From WQUF01 sp031549885 (GTDB taxonomy: Bacteria; Bacillota; Clostridia; Clostridiales; Clostridiaceae), in the NCBI GenBank assembly GCA_031549885.1, contig JAVBPD010000107.1, positions 1 to 34,547 of the forward strand: 34,547 nt of DNA. Reading direction: 5' to 3'. Shown here piece after piece: positions 8,495-17,227 of this stretch (its first letter is position 1; every line of letters begins with the position of its first letter). The notes under the pieces are model-generated. The model was not told the origin of the DNA. It was given only the letters and a program-made list of their open reading frames with translations, and ran no database searches. The translations under genes were made by a program, and so were the position numbers.

Positions 8495-9781
8495 CTATAT
8501 TTCATTCTTAAGCATTTCTTCGTAGGACAATCTTCTGTAGGAAAGCCTATGGCTTTTATCTCTTACAAATGCAACTGAAGGAACTGAATTCCTATTATAT
8601 TGAGAAGCCATTGAAAAGCAATATGCTCCAGTTGAAAATACAGCTAATATATCATTGCTCCTTGGAGAGTTTAATATGCAGCTTTCAAATAAAATATCTC
8701 CAGATTCACAACATTTACCTGAAATAGTTATATTTTCCTTTTCTCCTTTTGTCATTCTATTAGCAATGGCACATTCATATTTTGCCTTATAAAGAGCAGG
8801 CCTTATATTGTCCCCCATCCCCCCATCTACAGAAATGTATTTTTTAATTCCTTCTATTTCTTTTATGGCGCCAAGCTTGTATAAAGTAGTTCCAGCCTCT
8901 CCAACTATGCTCCTTCCAGGTTCAATAACCAGTGTTGGCATTTCAATGTTAAAAAGCTTTGTTTCTTCTCTGCAGTAATTAATTAAATTGTCACAAATTT
9001 CTTTAATTGTAAGAGGATCATCCCCATTTGCATAGTATATTCCAAATCCCCCGCCTAAATTTATCTCTTCTAATGTATAATTATGTTCATCCTTTATTTC
9101 TTTTAAAATTGAAATTAAAGCTTTAGCTTCTTCTTTAAAAGGCTTAGTTTCAAAAATCTGGGAACCAATGTGGCAATGTATACCAGAAAGTTTAATGAAT
9201 TTAGAATTAACCACTTTGTTTATTGCAATCTTTAATTTATTTTCTACAATAGTGAAGCCAAATTTTGTATCTGTACCTGCTGTTTTAATATATTCATGGG
9301 TATGAGCGTCTATGCCTGGTGCAACTCTAAGTAAACAATCTTGAATTTTGTTTTGCCTTTTGCATTCTTCTTCAAGCCTCTCAAGTTCAAAAAAATTATC
9401 AACTACAATTCTTCCAACTCCATATTTTACAGCCATTTCAATTTCTTCTAAAGTTTTATTGTTCCCATGAAAATAGACTTTCTCCATAGGAAAATCAGCC
9501 TTCATAGCTGTATAAAGCTCTCCTCCTGATACTACGTCAAGGTTTAGCCCCTCTTCATGGATTATTTTGCACATATACATGGTTAAAAAAGCTTTTCCTG
9601 CGTAGCATACTTTAAAACCTTTGTCTATAAAATTTTCTCTATATTCTCTGCATTTTTCTCTAATAATTTCTTCATTCATAACATAAAGTGGTGTGCCGTA
9701 ATTCTCCACAAGTTCAAGGCAGGAAACCCCAGCTATATGAAGGATATCATCTTTTATTTCCATAGATTTATCTATTTTCAA
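8495..9781 (-). CDS. lysA: Diaminopimelate decarboxylase
   Basis: PLP-dependent, fold type III decarboxylase making L-lysine from meso-diaminopimelate, the last step of lysine synthesis; cytosolic. Visible motifs are CYAGKAF (the PLP lysine near the N-terminus), GIHCHIGSQI, EPGRSIVGEAG, and CESGDILFE with GAYCFSMASQYN near the C-terminus. About 428 residues, normal for LysA. I chose TTG 9781 because AAAGGTGG stands 8 bases upstream; ATG 9763 is the alternative. The in-frame ATG at 9829 is rejected because it lies inside the riboswitch terminator. Single gene under a lysine riboswitch. Confidence 0.95.
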   Translation of the reverse strand: MKIDKSMEIKDDILHIAGVSCLELVENYGTPLYVMNEEIIREKCREYRENFIDKGFKVCYAGKAFLTMYMCKIIHEEGLNLDVVSGGELYTAMKADFPMEKVYFHGNNKTLEEIEMAVKYGVGRIVVDNFFELERLEEECKRQNKIQDCLLRVAPGIDAHTHEYIKTAGTDTKFGFTIVENKLKIAINKVVNSKFIKLSGIHCHIGSQIFETKPFKEEAKALISILKEIKDEHNYTLEEINLGGGFGIYYANGDDPLTIKEICDNLINYCREETKLFNIEMPTLVIEPGRSIVGEAGTTLYKLGAIKEIEGIKKYISVDGGMGDNIRPALYKAKYECAIANRMTKGEKENITISGKCCESGDILFESCILNSPRSNDILAVFSTGAYCFSMASQYNRNSVPSVAFVRDKSHRLSYRRLSYEEMLKNEI

Positions 9782-9818
9782 TTTATATTCCACCTTTTTT
9801 TTTAGTTTAAAAATAAAA

Positions 9819-9849
9819 AAATACAGCAAAGGAATATCTTACTGTATTT
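9819..9849 (-). terminator. Riboswitch-controlled terminator before lysA
   Basis: On the minus strand AAATACAG and CTGTATTT (9842-9849 with 9819-9826) form a stem followed by a T run. An upstream stretch (around 9850-9870) can compete for pairing. This is the expression platform of the lysine riboswitch: the stem should form when lysine is bound. Confidence 0.8.
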
Positions 9850-10036
9850 TAAATACATAGGTTACCTTTGTAGTTCTCCACCTTTTTAAGTGACAGATTA
9901 ATATATATTATATATTAATCCAGGAAATAACCTTTGCAAAGAAATTTCCTTCGGCTAAAAGTCCCTTTCATTTTTATCATTGCTCGCCAGCTTAAAAAAT
10001 TACTCTTTACTTAAAGCGCCTCTACCCTAGATAAGT
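9850..10036 (-). promoter_or_regulatory. Lysine riboswitch (L box) of lysA
   Basis: Read on the minus strand, the conserved L-box elements appear in order: GGGTAGAGGCGC (complement of about 10015-10027), AAGAGTA, GCCGAAGG (complement of about 9948-9955), GCAAAGG and CTGTCACTT near the 3' side. Spacing and order match the family consensus. It lies directly upstream of lysA with a terminator, so lysine should shut the gene off. Confidence 0.95.
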
Positions 10037-10055
10037 TTTATTAAAAATTGTTTTG

Positions 10056-10084
10056 ATTATACAATAAACTTTTAATATTGTAAA
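10056..10084 (-). promoter_or_regulatory. Sigma-A promoter of the lysA leader
   Basis: On the minus strand, -35 TTTACA (complement of 10079-10084), 17-base spacer, -10 TATAAT (complement of 10056-10061). This places the transcript start just before the riboswitch aptamer. Confidence 0.8.
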
Positions 10085-10139
10085 GCAAATTATGATAAAA
10101 TAGAATATAAATAATTTATAAAGTTGAGGTTTAAATTAA

Positions 10140-10448
10140 ATGAAGGTAAGTAAATCATTTGAAATTTTTAAAGAAGAAGCACCAGAAGCTCAAGCAGCTT
10201 GGATGGAGGTTGTACAAAAACTTGATAAGGCAAGCAAACTTGATAAAAAAACGGAGGAAATCGCATACATTGCAGTTTTAGCTGCTGCACGCCTTGAAAG
10301 TGGATTACCTTTTCATGTAAAAATGGCTAAATCTTATGGTGCAACAAGAGAAGAAATTATAAGCGCTGTTTTAGTAGGGTTACCTGCTGTAGGTAATATT
10401 GTTACAGCTTCCTTGCCAATAGCAATTGAAGCTTATGATGAAGTTTAA
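10140..10448 (+). CDS. AhpD-like (carboxymuconolactone decarboxylase family) protein lacking cysteines
   Basis: 102 residues, all-alpha CMD/AhpD fold. The sequence KKTEEIAYIAVLAAARLESGLPFHVKMAKSYGATREEI is the family core in pattern. In AhpD the active site is E-x-x-C-x-x-C-H; here the stretch reads LESGLPFH and the protein contains no cysteine at all. Peroxidase or disulfide-reductase activity of the AhpD kind is therefore not expected, while the glutamate and histidine are kept. The start ATG is preceded by GAGG (10126-10129). It is followed after 19 bases by the acetyltransferase gene, so the two are probably co-transcribed. Role unknown. Confidence 0.8.
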   Translation: MKVSKSFEIFKEEAPEAQAAWMEVVQKLDKASKLDKKTEEIAYIAVLAAARLESGLPFHVKMAKSYGATREEIISAVLVGLPAVGNIVTASLPIAIEAYDEV

Positions 10449-10467
10449 TTAATAGAGGTGATTTTAT

Positions 10468-11007
10468 TTGAAAACCTTAGAAACAGATAGGCTTATACTT
10501 CGAAGCTTTATGTTAGATGACTTAGATGACTTTTTTGAATATGCTAAAAACCCTAACATAGGTCCAAACGCTGGATGGCAACCACACTCAAAAAAAGAAG
10601 ATACATTAAAAATTCTTCAATCATTTATAAATAAAGATGAAGTATGGGCTATTGTATATAAAGAAAATAAAAAAGTCATTGGATCTTTAGGCATACATGC
10701 TGATACAAAAAGAAATAACTCTAAGGCAAGGCAAATGGGATACGTAATTTCAGAAGATTATTGGGGAAAAGGGCTTATGACAGAGGCATGCAAATGCGCC
10801 ATTAAATATGTGTTTGAAGATATTAATTTAGATTTGCTTTCAATTTACCATTATCCATTTAACAATAAATCTAAAAGGGTAATTGAAAAATGTGGCTTTA
10901 AATATGAAGGGACTTTTAGAAAAGCAAGTACAGTTTATACTGGCGAAGTGTTTGATGATGTTTGTTACTCCATATTAAAAGAAGAGTATTTCCAAGGTAT
11001 TAAATGA
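10468..11007 (+). CDS. GNAT acetyltransferase, RimJ/RimL-like
   Basis: 179 residues. The N-terminus LETDRLILRSFMLDDLDDF is typical of RimL-type GNAT enzymes. The acetyl-CoA loop region is ISEDYWGKGLMTEACKCAIKYVFED (here seen as the GKGLMTEA core, about residues 98-105), followed by NNKSKRVIEKCGFKYEG, the usual last beta-strand region. It transfers acetyl from acetyl-CoA to an amine; the substrate, protein N-terminus or small molecule, cannot be told from sequence. Start is TTG 10468 with AGAGGTG upstream. It lies 19 bases after the AhpD-like gene and 18 bases before the restriction endonuclease frame. Confidence 0.88.
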   Translation: MKTLETDRLILRSFMLDDLDDFFEYAKNPNIGPNAGWQPHSKKEDTLKILQSFINKDEVWAIVYKENKKVIGSLGIHADTKRNNSKARQMGYVISEDYWGKGLMTEACKCAIKYVFEDINLDLLSIYHYPFNNKSKRVIEKCGFKYEGTFRKASTVYTGEVFDDVCYSILKEEYFQGIK

Positions 11008-11025
11008 AAGGAATTTAATTATATT

Positions 11026-11944
11026 ATGATAAAAGATCAAATTCCTCTACAAATTAAAAAGGACATATTTTTTCATATTTTCATATATGAATTAGAAATA
11101 CTTTTAAAAGATCACACAAAAGAAATACTTAAAATTAGTTTCCAATCTGATGAAGCAAATACAGATAGACCTTTAAAAGAATTTCTAAAATCATTTATAA
11201 TGAAAAATTTAACTTCCATCCCATCACAAAAGTATACTAATTCTATAATTATTAGCCTTGTTGATGAAGAAAATAAAGTAAAAGAAGATTTATTTTATTA
11301 TAAGGATTTTGCAGATATCATTATTAGCAATATTTTGCTACAAGAAGAAATAAATGATTATCATAAAAAATTAATTTCTGATTTAAAATCTACTGTTTAT
11401 ACAAATCCAGATTTATTTTTTTATACTAACAGATAGTTGTAATAATACCTACTACCAATCAGTTGAACTTAAATCTAGCAAAGATAACTCAATTCCTGGT
11501 TCAAGCATACAGCAAATTAACCCATTTGAATGGGTTATATTTGTAAAACACAATATAAATAATGTTTTTATAACTACAGGGCAATATATAAACAGCATTA
11601 ATTCAAAATTACAATTTCCAGATAGAAGTCCTAGACCTCAAGTATCCTTTAAAGAATTAGAAGAATGGAATAAAGAAAATAGAGTTTTTGAACATGGCAA
11701 TTTAAAATATACAATTAAACATTCTGATTCTTTCACAAAACTCCAATTATTAGAAGATTGGCAAAACTTTTTAACAAGTAGATGGTTAAAAGTTATAATG
11801 GCAAACTCAATAAAAAATAAAGAGCCATGGTTTAATTATGCAATAAGAGAATTCTCTTTAAAATTACTTGATTTTTATGATAGCTTAAATTCACAAGAGA
11901 AATCAGCTTTTAAAAATAAGATCAAAAATCAAATAAAAAAATAA
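11026..11944 (+). pseudogene. Type II restriction endonuclease, frame broken at a T7 run
   Basis: The first reading frame (11026-11436, 136 residues) stops at TAG 11434. From about 11417 onward the +1 frame is open to TAA 11942 and encodes sequence that plainly continues the protein: FFILTDSCNNTYYQSVELK and another 155 residues. The change of frame falls at seven consecutive T (11416-11422). Removing one T gives a single protein of about 305 residues. The restored protein has a PD-(D/E)xK-type site, D136 and E147-L-K149. It converges on a cytosine-5 methyltransferase gene with only 5 bases between stop codons, the usual pairing of a restriction-modification system. I could not name the recognition specificity. 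Alternatives: true pseudogene, slippage-controlled (phase-variable or reprogrammed) gene, or sequencing error in the homopolymer. Confidence 0.8.
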
Positions 11945-11949
11945 AAACT

Positions 11950-13077
11950 TTAATTTGTTAAGGATTTATATAAAGCTCTTGCTATGTACCATCCTAAAAT
12001 AGGAGGAACCGCATTACCAATCTGTTTATAAGCATATGTAGCAGCACCTTTAAAATAAAAACAATCTGGGAAAGTTTGTAATCTGGCACATTCTCTTACA
12101 GATAACCTTCTCCATCCTGATATATCATTTGGATTATCAGGTTTTTTTGTCCTATAGTGGCCTTCAATGTTTCCATGGTGTTCTGCTCTTATTGTTACTG
12201 ATGGCTTATCTTCCGAAATCCTGCAATTTCCTTGAAGCTTTTTTCCTTCATAAAATTTTGCTTTAGAAACATCCCTTTCTGAATGATTAAATATTTTAGA
12301 ATCACCTAATTTATCCCATAAATCATCTATAGCTTCTTTTGCTGTCATCCAAGGTATTTTTTTTGAATATTGTTCTCTTACAATTTTAGGTAATAAAATT
12401 TTTTTATTTAAATTTTTTCTAATGCCAATAATAAAAACTCTTTTTCTAGACTGTGGAACTCCATAGTCAGGAGCATTAAAAAGATTGTAACTAACATTAT
12501 AACCACATTTTTCAAAATCCTCTTTAATAATTTCTATTGTCTCATTACTCCCATTTATATTTGTAATACCTTCCACATTTTCTGCAACAAAAGCTAATGG
12601 TTTTAAATGCTCAATTACCTTTTTCATTTCAAGATATAATTGTCCTCTTTCGGTGGTTAAACCCTTTCTTAAACCTGCTACGCTAAAATCTTGGCAAGGA
12701 AATCCTCCAATTACAATATCAGATTTTGGAATTGTATCTAAATTTATGTTTTTAATATCATCACAGACAATATCATGATTTAAATTATGTTTATATGTAT
12801 CACAAGCATGTTTTGAAATATCATTAGCCCATATAACATTAAAATTATTTTTTTCATAATATTTATCAAAAACTATAAAATCGCCTTTTACCCCTAAATC
12901 CATTCCACCACATCCACTAAATAAAGAAACAACTGTTAAAATTTTATCTGTTAAAATTTCTTTTTCCACGTCAATAAATTCAGTGTTTAAAATTTCTTCA
13001 TCTATTATTTTAATTTTACTATCATAATCAGGTAAAAAACTAATTTGATTTAATAAAAGATTTTCATTGTTACACAT
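11950..13077 (-). CDS. DNA cytosine-5 methyltransferase (restriction-modification)
   Basis: C5-cytosine methyltransferase using S-adenosylmethionine. 375 residues from ATG 13077, which has GAGGTG upstream; ATG 13089 is an alternative without a ribosome site. Motif I SLFSGCGGMDLG (51-62), motif IV GGFPCQDFS with catalytic C128, motif VI ENV (166-168), motif VIII SRKRVFIIG, and motifs IX-X ending RECARLQTFP and KQIGNAVPP are all intact and in the standard order, so it should be active. The first 45 residues precede motif I and are not recognised. Convergent with the endonuclease frame. The recognition sequence, set by the target domain between VIII and IX, cannot be read by eye. Confidence 0.94.
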   Translation of the reverse strand: MCNNENLLLNQISFLPDYDSKIKIIDEEILNTEFIDVEKEILTDKILTVVSLFSGCGGMDLGVKGDFIVFDKYYEKNNFNVIWANDISKHACDTYKHNLNHDIVCDDIKNINLDTIPKSDIVIGGFPCQDFSVAGLRKGLTTERGQLYLEMKKVIEHLKPLAFVAENVEGITNINGSNETIEIIKEDFEKCGYNVSYNLFNAPDYGVPQSRKRVFIIGIRKNLNKKILLPKIVREQYSKKIPWMTAKEAIDDLWDKLGDSKIFNHSERDVSKAKFYEGKKLQGNCRISEDKPSVTIRAEHHGNIEGHYRTKKPDNPNDISGWRRLSVRECARLQTFPDCFYFKGAATYAYKQIGNAVPPILGWYIARALYKSLTN

Positions 13078-13319
13078 TTTGCACCTCATTATAATTGTTT
13101 TTTCTTTATATACTTAAAATAATATCATATAATTATTATAACATAAAATATATATTTATTATTTTTTTATAATAACAGAATTATAAAGAGCAGATTACAC
13201 ACAAACTAGGCTTGTTACATACTATGGACAAGATCCTGTATGTTTTTTAGATTTAAGACATTATGATTTGAAGAAATCAAGTTTATTTAAAATTAATAAA
13301 ATGAAAGGATGTGTATATT
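13078..13319. other. Intergenic region with no recognised feature
   Basis: About 240 bases between the divergent methyltransferase and small membrane protein genes. It is very A/T-rich near 13100-13170 and must hold both promoters, but I see no clear -35/-10 pair, repeat or small gene with a ribosome site. Confidence 0.4.
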
Positions 13320-13658
13320 ATGAGATTATTAATAAGTTGGGTAATTAGTTCAGTTAGCCTATATTTATTATCTTTTCTATTTAGTGGAATTTCAATTGAC
13401 AATTTCACAGCTGCCATGATTACTGCAGTTATACTTGGGCTCGCAAATGCAATTATCAAGCCAGTTTTAATACTTTTCACATTGCCAATTAATATAATTA
13501 CTTTAGGTTTATTTTCATTTGTCATAAATGCATTTATGCTTATGCTTGCCTCTAGATTTTCTTCAGGATTTAGAATTGATAGCTTTGCCACAGCATTTTT
13601 TGCATCAATTGTTTTAAGTGTAATAAATTATATATTGTCCTCAATTATCTTTAAATAA
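13320..13658 (+). CDS. Small membrane protein, phage-holin-4 / YvlD family
   Basis: 112 residues, four hydrophobic segments (about residues 1-18, 27-44, 50-72 and 88-110) with the family phrase ILGLANAIIKPVLILFTLPINIITLGLFSFVINA. This family (Pfam Phage_holin_4_2) is mostly chromosomal and not phage-linked; some members are tied to envelope-stress operons such as B. subtilis yvlABCD. No other phage gene is nearby. Start ATG 13320 follows AAAGGA by 10 bases; a GTG at 13311 is too close to that site. Monocistronic. The biochemical role is unknown. Confidence 0.85.
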   Translation: MRLLISWVISSVSLYLLSFLFSGISIDNFTAAMITAVILGLANAIIKPVLILFTLPINIITLGLFSFVINAFMLMLASRFSSGFRIDSFATAFFASIVLSVINYILSSIIFK

Positions 13659-13687
13659 TTTTAGCTACTTTAAAAGTAGCTAAAATT
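13657..13687. terminator. Bidirectional terminator between convergent genes
   Basis: AATTTTAGCTACTT (13657-13670) is the reverse complement of AAGTAGCTAAAATT (13674-13687), giving a 14-base stem with a tight loop. It ends the small membrane gene and overlaps the last codons of the ABC exporter gene on the other strand. Confidence 0.8.
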
Positions 13688-15464
13688 ATACAAATTGAGC
13701 GTTATACATCTTGCTATACACACCATTTAATTTTAATAACTCTTCATGATTTCCTTTTTCAACTATTTCTCCTCCTGATATAACCATTATAAGCTGGCAA
13801 TTTCTTATAGTTGAAAGCCTATGAGCTATAATAAAGCTTGTTTTGCCTTCCATTAATTTTTTCATTCCCTCTTGAATTCTAATTTCCGTGCGGGTATCTA
13901 CATCGCTTGTTGCCTCATCTAATATTAAAAAAGGAGGGTTTTTTAAAACCGCTCTTGCAATAGCAAGGAGCTGCCTCTGTCCTTGACTTAAGTTGCTTCC
14001 GCTTTCAGTTAAAATAGTATCATAACCATTTGGGAGCTGCCTTATAAATGTGTCAGCATCTGAAAGTATAGCTGCCCTTACTACCTCTTCATCTGTAGCA
14101 TCAGGCTTCCCATAAAGAATATTTTCTTTTACTGTTCCTGAAAATAAATATGTGTCTTGCAGCACTATACCAAAACTGCTTCTTAAGCTTTCTTTTGTGT
14201 AGGAATTAATATTTTCTCCATCTATAAATATTTCACCTTCATTTATATCATAAAACCTTGTTAAAAGGTTAGCCAGTGTGGTTTTACCTGCTCCTGTAGG
14301 ACCAACTAAAGCCACATTATATCCTGCTTTTGTTTCAAATGAAATATCTTTTAAAACATTACTTTCCTTGGTGTATCCAAAATAAACATGGCTAAATTTA
14401 ACATCTCCCTTTGGAGAAACCATACAATGAGCGCCTATCTCATTTGGCTTTTCAGAAGGCTCATCTAATATTTCAAAAACCCTTTCAGCTCCTGCCATAG
14501 CCGATTGAAGCGTGTTGAACATATTCGCTATTTCATTTAATGGCCTTGTGAATTGACGAGAATAGCTTAAAAAACTTGCAATTACTCCAACGGTTATAGA
14601 TCCTTTAATTGCAAGACTCCCTCCTACAAGAGCTATTATTGCAATTCCTAAATTGTTTATAACCTCCATTAAAGGCATTATATACCCTGATAAAATCTGA
14701 GCACCAGTTGCAAATGTACATAAATTGTCATTTAATTCTTTAAATTCTTGAAGTTTATCCTCTTCTTTATTAAAAGCTTTAACTATTTTAACTCCACTAA
14801 TAGTTTCCTCTACTTGCCCATTAAGTTTCCCAAGCTGTGTTTGCTGCTCTTTAAATAATGGCTTTGTTTTCTTTGCAACTGTTCTAGTGAGAAAAAACAC
14901 AAGCGGAACCACTATAAGGGTTGTAAATGTTAAAATTCTGCTTAAAGAAAGCATCATTACAAAAGATCCCGTTACTACAATAACTGTAGTCATTATTTGA
15001 AGTATTGCTTGAGAAATTGTATCGCTTATAAGATCTACATCGTTTGAAAATCTGCTCATTAAATCTCCATGGCTTCTTGTATCAAAAAATATTAAAGGAA
15101 ATTTTTGCATTTTAGAAAATAGATCTTTTCTAAGTAGCATTACAGCTCTTTGAGATACTCCAACAGTTGCATAGCCCTGCATTAAGGTAACTAAAGAAAT
15201 TCCTAAATAAATTAATAAAAGAAATAAACAATATTTTATGAGCAAATTATAATTTAAATCATTTATGGAATCTACAGCTTTCCCTATAAAGTAAGGTGCA
15301 CAAAGCGTAAGAATAGATCCTATTAAAACAAGTATGAATATTAAAATAAGTTTAGCATATTCTTTTGAAAAATATTTAATAGTCCTTAAAAAAGTCTTTC
15401 TAAAGTTTTTAGGCTTTACAGTGGCAAATGGCATGCGAGAACCTGGTCCCCCTGATCTATTCAT
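13686..15464 (-). CDS. ABC exporter half-transporter, catalytic subunit of a heterodimer
   Basis: 592 residues: a six-helix ABC exporter membrane domain (about 30-330) plus nucleotide-binding domain. Walker A GPTGAGKTT (388 on), signature LSQGQ, Walker B LILDEATSD with catalytic E517, and H-loop H548 (AHRLST). The catalytic residues are intact while the signature departs from LSGGQ. The glycine-rich N-terminus MNRSGGPGSRMP is typical of one partner in TM287/288- and LmrCD-type heterodimers. It lies 12 bases downstream of the partner gene; its ribosome site GGGGGG overlaps that gene's stop codon region, so the two are co-translated. Probably exports a drug, lipid or peptide; the substrate is unknown. 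Confidence 0.92.
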   Translation of the reverse strand: MNRSGGPGSRMPFATVKPKNFRKTFLRTIKYFSKEYAKLILIFILVLIGSILTLCAPYFIGKAVDSINDLNYNLLIKYCLFLLLIYLGISLVTLMQGYATVGVSQRAVMLLRKDLFSKMQKFPLIFFDTRSHGDLMSRFSNDVDLISDTISQAILQIMTTVIVVTGSFVMMLSLSRILTFTTLIVVPLVFFLTRTVAKKTKPLFKEQQTQLGKLNGQVEETISGVKIVKAFNKEEDKLQEFKELNDNLCTFATGAQILSGYIMPLMEVINNLGIAIIALVGGSLAIKGSITVGVIASFLSYSRQFTRPLNEIANMFNTLQSAMAGAERVFEILDEPSEKPNEIGAHCMVSPKGDVKFSHVYFGYTKESNVLKDISFETKAGYNVALVGPTGAGKTTLANLLTRFYDINEGEIFIDGENINSYTKESLRSSFGIVLQDTYLFSGTVKENILYGKPDATDEEVVRAAILSDADTFIRQLPNGYDTILTESGSNLSQGQRQLLAIARAVLKNPPFLILDEATSDVDTRTEIRIQEGMKKLMEGKTSFIIAHRLSTIRNCQLIMVISGGEIVEKGNHEELLKLNGVYSKMYNAQFV

Positions 15465-15476
15465 TTTAATGCCCCC

Positions 15477-17183
15477 CTATCTTTGTGATTCATATATTTC
15501 TTTATACAAATTAGAACTATTTAAAAGCTCCTTATGCGTTCCAATTGCAGCTATCTCACCTTTATCCATTACAATTATCCTATTTGCATTTGATACAGAA
15601 TGTATTCTTTGAGCTATAATAATGGTGGTTATTGAATCTGAATATTCATTTATAGATTTTTTTATTAAGCTTTCAGTTGAAAAATCTACAGCGCTTGTGC
15701 TGTCGTCCATTATAAGTATTTCAGGATTTTTAATTACTGCTCTTGCAATTGAAACTCTCTGCTTTTGCCCTCCAGACAAATTTACACCATTTTGTCCTAA
15801 ATAAGTATCATAACCATAAGGGAATGATTTAATAAAATCATGAGCTTGTGCTATTTTTGCTGCATTTTCAATTTCATCCATTGTGGCATCTTTTTTTCCC
15901 CAAGAGATGTTTTCAGCTATAGTTCCAGAAAATAAATGAACTTCTTGAGGAATATATGCAATTTTGCTCCTAAGATCATACACATCCATTTCTTCTATAT
16001 TTTTACCATCGCAGTATATTTGTCCAATTTTTGGCTTATAAAACTTTAAAATTAAATTTATAATTGTGGTTTTGCCAGATCCTGTGGAGCCAATTATTCC
16101 TATAGTTTCTCCCATATGGCATTTAAAATTTATATTCTTTAAACAATCAAGTTCCGAGGAATCATGGTATGAGAAGCTTACATTTTTAAATTCTAACTCT
16201 CCATGGACTTTAGTTTCACTTATTTCATCTTTACTTGACTTTTCAGTTTCATCTATATTCATAACCTCTTTTATACGCTCATAGGATGTCATAGCCCTAA
16301 TTAATTGATTAAAAATATTCAGTATTATTTGTATATACATAAATATTTGAAGCATATAATTTACAAAAGCAACTACTTTGCCAACTTCTAAATTATTATC
16401 AAATATCATTTTCCCACCAAACCAAAGCACAATGATAATTCCAATATTTACGCATAGACCTAAGAGCGGCGTAAATATAGACATAAGCCTCATCGCAGAT
16501 GTGGCTGATTTGTTTAAGCTTAAATTTGCCCTGTTAAATCTTTCTTCTTCATAATCTGATCTGTTAAAAGCCTTAACAACTCTAATTCCAGATAAAAATT
16601 CCCTCATTACAGAATTTAAATTATCAATAGACTTCTGAACTTTTTTAAACCTAGGGAAACCGCTCTTTATGTTTAAAAAAACTAATATGGCTAAAACTGG
16701 AATTATTATTATAAAAGTCTTTGATAATTCAAAACTTAAAAATATTGCCATAATCAGAGCTCCAATGCATAGAATTGGAGCTTTTACATACACCCTCATA
16801 AGCCCATTGGAAAATGTCTGAAGCTGCGTTACATCATTTGTAATACGAGTAATTAACGATGCTCTGCCTATTGAATCAATTTTAGAAACAGGCATATATT
16901 GTATTTTTTTATATAAATCATATCTTAAGTCTCTTGCAAATTTTTGGGATACAATTCCTGATATATTATTTCTTAAAATTGCCATAATAGATCCAACAGC
17001 TGTTACAAAAACCATAAGAGATCCAGTTTTTAAAACATAACTTAAATCCTTATTTTTTACACCTACATCTATGACTTTTGAAACTATGGTAGGTTGAATA
17101 AGGCTTGCCATTGCTTCTAAAAACACAAAAAAAACAGCAGTGCAAAATAGTTTCCAATAAATATTCCAATATTTTTTAAGCAA
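15477..17183 (-). CDS. ABC exporter half-transporter, degenerate-site subunit
   Basis: 568 residues, six-helix exporter domain plus ATPase. Walker A GSTGSGKTT (365 on) and signature LSGGQKQR are normal. The residue after Walker B is Asp (D494 in LIMDDSTSAVD) where the catalytic Glu belongs, and the H-loop His is Gln (Q525 in AQRIHS). So its own ATP site should be non-hydrolytic, pairing with the partner's deviant LSQGQ; this is the known asymmetry of heterodimeric exporters. Start TTG 17183 has GGAG 8 bases upstream; ATG 17201 is possible but has no ribosome site. It begins 30-45 bases after the Gx-transporter gene, so all three genes are probably one operon. Confidence 0.9.
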   Translation of the reverse strand: MLKKYWNIYWKLFCTAVFFVFLEAMASLIQPTIVSKVIDVGVKNKDLSYVLKTGSLMVFVTAVGSIMAILRNNISGIVSQKFARDLRYDLYKKIQYMPVSKIDSIGRASLITRITNDVTQLQTFSNGLMRVYVKAPILCIGALIMAIFLSFELSKTFIIIIPVLAILVFLNIKSGFPRFKKVQKSIDNLNSVMREFLSGIRVVKAFNRSDYEEERFNRANLSLNKSATSAMRLMSIFTPLLGLCVNIGIIIVLWFGGKMIFDNNLEVGKVVAFVNYMLQIFMYIQIILNIFNQLIRAMTSYERIKEVMNIDETEKSSKDEISETKVHGELEFKNVSFSYHDSSELDCLKNINFKCHMGETIGIIGSTGSGKTTIINLILKFYKPKIGQIYCDGKNIEEMDVYDLRSKIAYIPQEVHLFSGTIAENISWGKKDATMDEIENAAKIAQAHDFIKSFPYGYDTYLGQNGVNLSGGQKQRVSIARAVIKNPEILIMDDSTSAVDFSTESLIKKSINEYSDSITTIIIAQRIHSVSNANRIIVMDKGEIAAIGTHKELLNSSNLYKEIYESQR

Positions 17184-17227
17184 AGTAAACACTCCAAACA
17201 TTTAAAATAATCAAAATTTTAATTTAT

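Noticed and set aside
10140..10448. AhpD alkylhydroperoxidase
   Set aside because: The protein has no cysteine, so the known AhpD mechanism is not possible.
11026..11436. A complete 136-residue protein of unknown function
   Set aside because: The downstream +1 frame clearly continues the same protein up to the convergent methyltransferase.
13320..13658. Phage holin or prophage remnant
   Set aside because: The family name is misleading; no integrase, lysin or structural phage gene is near, and the gene has its own terminator.
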